Shown piece by piece: positions 5,090 through 9,626 of a DNA stretch of 9,626 nt. This DNA is from UBA2040 sp002332715 (lineage in GTDB: Bacteria; Bacteroidota; Bacteroidia; Flavobacteriales_D; Crocinitomicaceae), in assembly GCA_029242295.1 (NCBI GenBank), contig JAQWUF010000085.1:1-9626 (forward strand). The letters run 5' to 3'. Numbering within the stretch: the stretch's first letter is position 1; each line of letters opens with the position of its first letter. Both the position numbers and the translations under genes were made by a program. The notes beneath the pieces were generated by a model. It did no database searches. It saw only the letters and a list, made by a program, of their open reading frames with translations, and had not been told where the DNA came from.

Positions 5090-7474
5090 ATGAAATACCT
5101 TTTATTGGCCGTTATTAGCTTATTTAGTGCAAAACTATTCAGTCAAAACCTTGTTCCCGACCCAGGATTTGAAAACTGGAATGGAACTTCTGGCTTTTTT
5201 ATGGCACCACTTTTCGATTGGAATACAGCGGCCAATACACCAGACCATCACCACCAATCCAATCCGATTGGTAATAACCTGACTAGTGCAGACCCTTCAC
5301 AGCCTTTGTTGAATAACGGAAACACGGGACACGGTGCTGTTTATGCAGGACTTGGTTGTTTAGGAGCATATAAAGCAAACGGTGGTGGAGGAAACAGTGA
5401 GTGGGCATCTACTTTGCTGACATCTCCTTTAGAAAAAGATTCATGTTACAAGGTTTCTTTCTACATCCAAAATAAAAAGAATCAACTTGCCTTTCCAATG
5501 GCTACAAGCAATTGGGGAGTATATTTTGGAAATACAGCAACAACTGCTGCCCCGCAAAGCATAAGCTATGGTGCTTCAGGTCCAAATTGGGCTTCTTACC
5601 CACAAATCATAGATGGAATTGCATGGCAATATATTGAATTACACATTGTTCCTGATTTCGCCTATACTTATTTGAATATTGGGTATGTAGGGGATTGGTT
5701 GAATGGAAACATGATTCAATGGAGTACCTCTGGTTCAGTTGGGTTTTATGTTTGGATTGACGAAGTAAGCGTAGAAAAAGTATCAGGATGCTGTCCAACA
5801 GTAATTACGTCAGTTACACATACTGATGAAACATGCAGCCAGAACAACGGAACAGTAACCGTAAACACAAATGGAACGCCAGCTACTTTTACCTTGATAA
5901 ACGTAATGACGGGAGCAACAGTAGCCGCAAACACGACAGGTTTATTTACTGGTCTTGATGTCGGGAAATATTTTGTGACCGTTGATGACGGAATTTGCTC
6001 TCAACCGACAGCCGTTCAAGAAATAATGGATGTTGGAACACCTCCAGTTGCCGGAATCGATGGCGCTGTTACAGTTTGTGCAACAGGTGGAGTCACGAAT
6101 CTGTTTAGTGCGCTTACTGGTTCTCCAAATGTAGGTGGCACGTGGTCACCGGCTTTGGCAAGTGGGACAGGTGCTTTCAATCCTAGCGTAGATCCAGGAG
6201 GCGTGTATACATATTACGTAACCAACAATTGCTGGACGGATTCATCAACTGTAACGGTAACCTTAACAACAACTCCAGATGCAACAATTACGCAAGCTGG
6301 ACCATTCTGTACAGGAAGTCCTGTCGTAACTTTATCAGCTGCTACGGTTGGAGGAAATTGGTTTGGAAATGGAATTGCGAATTCATCAGCTGGCACCTTC
6401 GATCCATCTTTAGCGCCTGTCGGAAGTCATATAATTACTTACCTAATTCCAGGTTCTTGTTCAGCGTCTGACACCGTTCTATTGACCATTTTACCAATTG
6501 AAGATGCAAGTTTTAGTTATTCAACAACGAATTATTGTAATACGGGCAACTCTGTTTTACCAGCTGTCACTGGCGATCCAGGCGGTGCCTTTACGATGGC
6601 TCCAGCAGGCACAATTGACGGCGCTACGGGTGAATTAGATTTGGCTGCATCAGGAGCTGGAACGTATACTATTTATTACACGACGAATGGTGTTTGTCCT
6701 GATTTGGACTCTGCCACAATTCAGGTTTCTACTCAGATTTCAGTGAATGTTACGCCAACTGGACCTTTCTGTATCGATGCAGGTACACAAACAATAGTTG
6801 CTGACATGCCAGGTGGAACTTGGTCTGGAACAGCAGTGAATGATCCTTCGGGTGTATTCAATCCAGCAGTGGCTGGTGTTGGAACATGTCAAATTATTTA
6901 TACCGTTCCCGGATTATGTGGCGATGCGGACACTATTCAAGTTGTGGTAAATGGATTGCCAAATGCAGATGCAGGAGTTGACCAAATGATTTATGAAGAT
7001 TCAACGACTGTTATCTCGGCAACCGGAGGTCAAACGTATGTTTGGACACCAGGCACAGATTTAGGATGTGATTCATGTGCAACGACGACTGCAACACCAA
7101 CAGTCGCTACGACATATACAGTTACCGTAACGGACATAAATAATTGTGTAAGTACAGATCAAATGCTTATTTCTTTGCTTAAGAATATCATTCCGGGTGC
7201 TCTGTATGTTCCAAACGCATTTACTCCTAATGGAGATGAGCACAACAACAATTTCCGAGTTACTGGAGAATCAATCAAGAAATTCCACATGGAAATTTAC
7301 GATCGTTGGGGTAATAAAGTATTCGAAACGGAGGATTACACCAGTCATTGGGATGGAACGTTTGGCGGCAAACCCTGTCCGCAGGGCGTGTATACCTATA
7401 CGATTCGTTACGCTCACGATTTTGACACAGATGAAATCTTAACAAAGACCGGGCACGTTAGTATCTTACGATAG
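5090..7474 (+). CDS. Secreted multidomain surface protein with T9SS type B (gliding-motility type) C-terminal sorting domain
   Basis: The 794 residues start with a signal peptide (MKYLLLAVISLFSAKLFS, cleavage likely before Q19). Residues ~20-232 form a beta-rich N-terminal domain opening with NLVPDPGFENW, an opening seen in many T9SS cargo proteins and possibly a carbohydrate-binding fold. Residues ~236-313 resemble an SprB repeat (TDETCSQNNGTVTV...GKYFVTVDDGICS). Four tandem ~70-77-residue beta units with paired cysteines follow (~321-620), then a PKD/Ig-like unit (~622-697, ADAGVDQMIYEDSTT...YTVTVTD). The C-terminal domain (~706-794) has VPNAFTPNGDEHNN, EIYDRWGNKVFET, WDGTFGG and GVYTYTIRY, diagnostic of type B sorting signals. 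The protein should cross the inner membrane by Sec and the outer membrane by the type IX system, ending on the surface or outside. No catalytic motif is visible; adhesion or substrate binding is an inference. It is monocistronic with its own promoter and faces a convergent gene. Confidence 0.92.
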   Translation: MKYLLLAVISLFSAKLFSQNLVPDPGFENWNGTSGFFMAPLFDWNTAANTPDHHHQSNPIGNNLTSADPSQPLLNNGNTGHGAVYAGLGCLGAYKANGGGGNSEWASTLLTSPLEKDSCYKVSFYIQNKKNQLAFPMATSNWGVYFGNTATTAAPQSISYGASGPNWASYPQIIDGIAWQYIELHIVPDFAYTYLNIGYVGDWLNGNMIQWSTSGSVGFYVWIDEVSVEKVSGCCPTVITSVTHTDETCSQNNGTVTVNTNGTPATFTLINVMTGATVAANTTGLFTGLDVGKYFVTVDDGICSQPTAVQEIMDVGTPPVAGIDGAVTVCATGGVTNLFSALTGSPNVGGTWSPALASGTGAFNPSVDPGGVYTYYVTNNCWTDSSTVTVTLTTTPDATITQAGPFCTGSPVVTLSAATVGGNWFGNGIANSSAGTFDPSLAPVGSHIITYLIPGSCSASDTVLLTILPIEDASFSYSTTNYCNTGNSVLPAVTGDPGGAFTMAPAGTIDGATGELDLAASGAGTYTIYYTTNGVCPDLDSATIQVSTQISVNVTPTGPFCIDAGTQTIVADMPGGTWSGTAVNDPSGVFNPAVAGVGTCQIIYTVPGLCGDADTIQVVVNGLPNADAGVDQMIYEDSTTVISATGGQTYVWTPGTDLGCDSCATTTATPTVATTYTVTVTDINNCVSTDQMLISLLKNIIPGALYVPNAFTPNGDEHNNNFRVTGESIKKFHMEIYDRWGNKVFETEDYTSHWDGTFGGKPCPQGVYTYTIRYAHDFDTDEILTKTGHVSILR
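6050..6949 (+). repeat. Four tandem cysteine-paired beta repeats within the surface protein
   Basis: Divergent protein-level repeats at about 6050-6265, 6278-6490, 6497-6727 and 6740-6949. Each has an early cysteine (C330, C407, C483, C561) and a late one (C381, C457, C536, C610) 49-53 residues apart, around a core of the form GGxW...G.F.P.....G...I.Y......C...D...V.V. Units 2 and 4 are closest (AGPFCTGS/TGPFCIDA; GGNWFGNG/GGTWSGTA). Unit 3 is the most divergent, with GGAFTM in place of GGxW. The even spacing suggests one disulphide per Ig-like module in the exported protein. Confidence 0.65.
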
Positions 7475-7478
7475 AATT

Positions 7479-7531
7479 AATTACGAATTGTTAAATTATG
7501 AATTACGTCAGTTTACGTATAATTCGTAATT
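7479..7531. terminator. AT-rich inverted repeat between convergent genes
   Basis: AATTACGAATT (7479-7489) and its complement AATTCGTAATT (7521-7531) bracket an inner imperfect pair, GAATTACGT (7500-7508) with ACGTATAATTC (two-base bulge). The element fills the 59-bp gap between the ends of the surface protein gene (+) and miaE (-), where a shared terminator is expected. It has no GC-rich stem or clear T-run, so termination is an inference. The same 11-bp words recur between atpA and atpG (9167-9234), marking a repeat family. Confidence 0.45.
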
Positions 7532-7533
7532 GA

Positions 7534-8115
7534 TTACCCGTGTATGGTTTCTTCTTTTCCGTATTTGGCGATGATAGTTGCTTCAAAGTCTAGCCATTCT
7601 TGCCAGCGTTTGTCGACTTTTTTGGCATCTCCATATTGTTTAGCGAATTTCAAGAACAGGGTATAATGTCCGGCTTCGGAAACCATTAAGTCGTGGTAAA
7701 ACTTAGCCAAGGTTGGTTCCTTTATGTTTAAGGAAAGTACTCTGAAACGTTCACAACTTCTAGCTTCTATCATTGCAGAAAATAGCAATCGGTCGACTAA
7801 AGCTTGATCTCTGCTTCCATCCTTTTTCATGAATTTAGCGAGTTCGTTTACATAAGAGTCTTTGCGTTCGCGTCCCAATTCCAAACCACGCTCTTTAATT
7901 AGTTCGTGCACCAATTCAAAATGCTCCATTTCTTCTTGGGCGAGCTTTATCATTTCAGAAACCAATTCAGGTTTTTCGGAATTGTTGACGATGATGGATA
8001 TCGCATTGGTTGCCGCTTTTTGTTCACACCAGGCGTGATCGGTGAGTATTTCACTGATGTTTGATTCTACGATGTTAACCCAACGTGGGTCTGTTGCGAG
8101 TTTTAGGCCAAGCAT
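7534..8115 (-). CDS. miaE: tRNA-(ms2io6A)-hydroxylase MiaE
   Basis: MiaE is a non-haem diiron monooxygenase that hydroxylates the isopentenyl group of 2-methylthio-N6-isopentenyl-adenosine at tRNA position 37. The 193-residue product has the ferritin-like ligand set in order: E31 (CEQKAA), E62 and H65 (EEMEHF), E117 (IEARSCERF), E147 and H150 (SEAGHY). It keeps the family opening MLGLKLATDPRWVNIVE and ending ETIHG. I chose the ATG at 8115-8113 because family members start at this MLGLKL. The frame stays open up to an ATG at 8244, but those 43 extra residues (MTERRRRQ...) are encoded by an extragenic palindrome and a terminator-like hairpin, and do not look like MiaE. A weak promoter-like TATCTTTA (8139-8132) would start transcription close to this ATG. 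Convergent with the surface protein gene. Confidence 0.9.
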   Translation of the reverse strand: MLGLKLATDPRWVNIVESNISEILTDHAWCEQKAATNAISIIVNNSEKPELVSEMIKLAQEEMEHFELVHELIKERGLELGRERKDSYVNELAKFMKKDGSRDQALVDRLLFSAMIEARSCERFRVLSLNIKEPTLAKFYHDLMVSEAGHYTLFLKFAKQYGDAKKVDKRWQEWLDFEATIIAKYGKEETIHG

Positions 8116-8180
8116 TTTTTTGTGTTTTTGGTAAAGATAGGAGAAAGTGAATAGAGAAACTAGATTAGAGAGCAGAGAAA

Positions 8181-8207
8181 AGCCGAGCAACATCTCTGTT
8201 CTCGGCT
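8181..8207 (-). terminator. Intrinsic terminator at the end of the atp operon
   Basis: AGCCGAG (8181-8187) and CTCGGCT (8201-8207) form a 7-bp GC-rich stem. Inside it, AAC and GTT can add 3 bp beside a one-base bulge, leaving the loop ATCTCT (AGAGAT on the minus strand). On the minus strand the stem is followed by TTTC, so its end reads CTCGGCTTTTC. It lies about 75 bp after the atpG stop and about 65 bp before the miaE ATG, as expected for the ATP synthase operon terminator. The T-run is short, so some read-through to miaE is plausible. Confidence 0.6.
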
Positions 8208-8225
8208 CTTTGTTTAAAGCTTGCC

Positions 8226-8273
8226 TTCGCCTCCGCTCAGTCATCGCTTTAACGAGCGTTGAGCGGAGTCGAA
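8226..8273. repeat. Extragenic palindromic (REP-like) element
   Basis: CTCCGCTCA (8231-8239) pairs with TGAGCGGAG (8260-8268). TTCG (8226-8229) and CGAA (8270-8273) extend the stem past one mismatch, and CGCT/AGCG (8245-8248/8255-8258) makes an inner stem around TTAACG. The GC-rich stem stands out from the AT-rich surroundings. From memory, GACTCCGCTCA/TGAGCGGAGTC palindromes recur between genes in many Bacteroidota genomes, so this is probably one copy of a dispersed family. It starts about 10 bp after the atpG stop, and no T-run follows. Confidence 0.65.
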
Positions 8274-8283
8274 ATGCGAATTC

Positions 8284-9159
8284 TTAGTTATTCAAAGCCT
8301 CAGCTCCACCAACGATCTCTAAGATCTCGTTTGTAATGGCTGCTTGACGTGCCTTGTTGTATTGTAATTTCAAATCTTTTTGAAGGTCGCTTGCGTTATC
8401 CGTTGCTTTGTGCATGGCTGTCATACGCGCTCCGTGTTCAGATGCTTGTGAATCCAATAATCCTTTGAACAATTGAATTTTCAAAGATTTTGGTATCAAG
8501 TCTTCAACGATTTCTTCTTTAGACGGTTCAAAGATGTAATCTCCTGAACTTTTTCCTGCTTCTTGTTCCGTTGGAACGATTGGCAACAATTGCTCAGTCA
8601 TTACGTTTTGTGTCGCTGCATTCACAAATTGATTGTAAACTACAACTACTTTATCAAACTCTTTGTTGACGAAACGAGCCATCAATTCTTCGGCAATTTG
8701 TGCGTTGTGATCGAAAGTCAAATCGTAAAAAATGTCTTCTGCTTTGGCTAAATCTTCATTCGTGTAATAGAACTCTGAACGTTTGAAAGCATCTTTCACT
8801 TTCTTACCTAGACACAAAACTTTTGGGTTGGCATTTTTGAATTCTCCGTTCAACAATACATTCACACGTTTGATGATGTTGTTATTGAATCCACCACACA
8901 AACCACGGTTAGAAGTTACGGCAACGATCAATACGTTGTTCACTTCACGTTGTGCGGAATAAGCGTTTTCAGAGATATCCAATGTTGCGCTCACATTACT
9001 CAAAATCTCCTGCAATTTTACCGAATAAGGTCGCATTTGCGTAATTGCATCTTGCGCTTTTTTCAGCTTTGCTGCAGAAACCATTTTCATGGCCGAAGTA
9101 ATTTGCATCGTTGAACCAACGGATACAATTCGGTTTCGTATTTCTTTTAAGTTTGCCAT
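8284..9159 (-). CDS. atpG: F1Fo ATP synthase, F1 subunit gamma
   Basis: Subunit gamma is the central rotor shaft of F1, coupling proton flow through Fo to ATP synthesis in the alpha3-beta3 head. The 291-residue length is normal. The N-terminal helix (MANLKEIRNRIVSVGSTMQI, then TSAMKMVSAAKLKKAQ) and C-terminal helix (~235-291: SEHGARMTAMHKATDNASDL and later LQYNKARQAAITNEILEIVG) form the coiled-coil shaft. The middle Rossmann-like domain carries VAVTSNRGLCGGFNNNI. The start ATG at 9159-9157 is the family start. It follows atpA in the usual atpH-atpA-atpG type order, but the 78-bp gap between them is filled by nested inverted repeats. The stop is followed by a REP-like palindrome and then a terminator-like hairpin. 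Confidence 0.98.
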   Translation of the reverse strand: MANLKEIRNRIVSVGSTMQITSAMKMVSAAKLKKAQDAITQMRPYSVKLQEILSNVSATLDISENAYSAQREVNNVLIVAVTSNRGLCGGFNNNIIKRVNVLLNGEFKNANPKVLCLGKKVKDAFKRSEFYYTNEDLAKAEDIFYDLTFDHNAQIAEELMARFVNKEFDKVVVVYNQFVNAATQNVMTEQLLPIVPTEQEAGKSSGDYIFEPSKEEIVEDLIPKSLKIQLFKGLLDSQASEHGARMTAMHKATDNASDLQKDLKLQYNKARQAAITNEILEIVGGAEALNN

Positions 9160-9166
9160 CTTATTT

Positions 9167-9234
9167 AATTACGAATTATTGAATTACGAATTACGAATTG
9201 GTGTAACCCAATTCGTAATTTATAATTCGTAATT
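9167..9234. repeat. Nested AATTACGAATT inverted repeats between atpA and atpG
   Basis: Three copies of AATTACGAATT (9167-9177, 9182-9192, 9189-9199, the last two overlapping) and two of the complement AATTCGTAATT (9210-9220, 9224-9234). The best hairpin is a perfect 13-bp stem, AATTACGAATTGG (9189-9201) with CCAATTCGTAATT (9208-9220), around the loop TGTAAC. The array fills nearly all of the 78-bp space between the atpA stop and the atpG start. It shares its 11-bp unit with the inverted repeat at 7479-7531. Possible roles are mRNA processing, partial termination or protection of the atpA 3' end. Confidence 0.7.
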
Positions 9235-9237
9235 CAT

Positions 9238-9626
9238 TTAATATTTCGCTGCTATTTCTTTCGCTACTTTTCCAAGTACGTCAGTCAACTCATCTGTGTA
9301 TTTTCCAGCTTTCAAAGAAGCCAATACGTCAGCATGTTTTGCTTCCAAATAATCCAAGTACTCTGTTTCGAATGCTTTCACTTTGTCGATTGGAACGTTT
9401 TGAATCATTCCTTTTGTTCCAACATAGATAATTGCAATTTGCTTCTCAACTGGGTATGGATCGCCTTCTTTTTGTTTCAAGATTTCAACGTTACGTGAAC
9501 CTTTGTCCAAAACAGATTTCGTTGCAGCATCAAGATCCGATCCAAATTTAGCAAACGCTTCTAGTTCACGGTATTGTGCTTGGTCCAATTTCAATGTACC
9601 AGCTACTTTCTTCATTGATTTAATCT
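9238..9626 (-). CDS. atpA: F1Fo ATP synthase, F1 subunit alpha, C-terminal part (5' end outside window)
   Basis: This is the last ~129 residues of the alpha subunit, the nucleotide-binding but non-catalytic partner of beta in the F1 head. The visible segment is the C-terminal helical domain: IKSMKKVAGTLKLDQAQYRE, then LEAFAKFGSDLDAAT, the typical alpha-subunit C-domain sequence, ending in KVAKEIAAKY and TAA. The frame stays open to the window edge (IKS precedes the ATG at 9615), so that methionine is internal, not a start. It is followed by atpG in the usual operon order. Confidence 0.95.
   Translation of the reverse strand, partial: IKSMKKVAGTLKLDQAQYRELEAFAKFGSDLDAATKSVLDKGSRNVEILKQKEGDPYPVEKQIAIIYVGTKGMIQNVPIDKVKAFETEYLDYLEAKHADVLASLKAGKYTDELTDVLGKVAKEIAAKY

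Noticed and set aside
8132..8139. TATCTTTA (minus strand) as a miaE promoter -7 box
   Set aside because: One mismatch in the -7 box and no convincing -33 box; noted in the miaE entry but not called as a feature.
1..9626. CRISPR array, insertion sequence, prophage or defence island
   Set aside because: No regularly spaced repeats, transposase, integrase or defence-like domains were seen; apart from the surface protein, the DUF3109 gene and the broken membrane gene, the content is core housekeeping.

Overview
The window looks like a housekeeping segment of a Bacteroidota chromosome, most likely Flavobacteriales. The signs are promoters of the Bacteroidota type (-7 box TAnnTTTG, -33 TTG), A-rich leaders with few Shine-Dalgarno sites, a secreted protein with a type IX secretion (gliding-motility type) C-terminal sorting domain, and Bacteroidota-style versions of the DUF3109, IF-2, NusA and MiaE families. 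A Crocinitomicaceae/Fluviicola-like source is only a guess. I saw no tRNA, rRNA, CRISPR array, transposase, phage gene or defence system.

Layout. Positions 1-3532 (minus strand) hold the classic translation/transcription cluster rimP-nusA-infB. infB runs off the left edge just after its GTPase switch II motif. rimP and nusA are 6 bp apart, but infB is separated from nusA by 311 bp that contain promoter-like boxes, so infB probably has its own promoter as well. The rimP promoter is clear, and a perfect 10-bp GC-rich hairpin with a short T-run lies between it and the rimP start codon. This is a candidate attenuator or translational control element.

Positions 3679-4980 (plus strand) hold a DUF3109 cysteine-rich protein. 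It overlaps by one base a seven-helix membrane protein gene that is broken twice: a +1 frameshift near the N-terminus and an in-frame TAG near the C-terminus. The downstream sequence still reads as an intact protein end, so this is best called a young pseudogene, or two sequencing errors.

Positions 5030-7474 (plus strand) hold a promoter with an operator-like inverted repeat and a 794-residue secreted, multidomain, T9SS-sorted surface protein with four tandem cysteine-paired beta repeats.

Positions 7534-9626 (minus strand) hold miaE (tRNA hydroxylase) downstream of the end of an ATP synthase operon (atpA 3' end, atpG). Three extragenic palindromic elements mark this part: an AATTACGAATT/AATTCGTAATT repeat family between the convergent genes and again between atpA and atpG, and a different GC-rich palindrome just after atpG. 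A conventional terminator-like hairpin lies between atpG and miaE.

The strongest leads are the rimP leader hairpin, the doubly disrupted membrane gene and the extragenic repeat family. Nothing here clearly amounts to a new multi-gene system.
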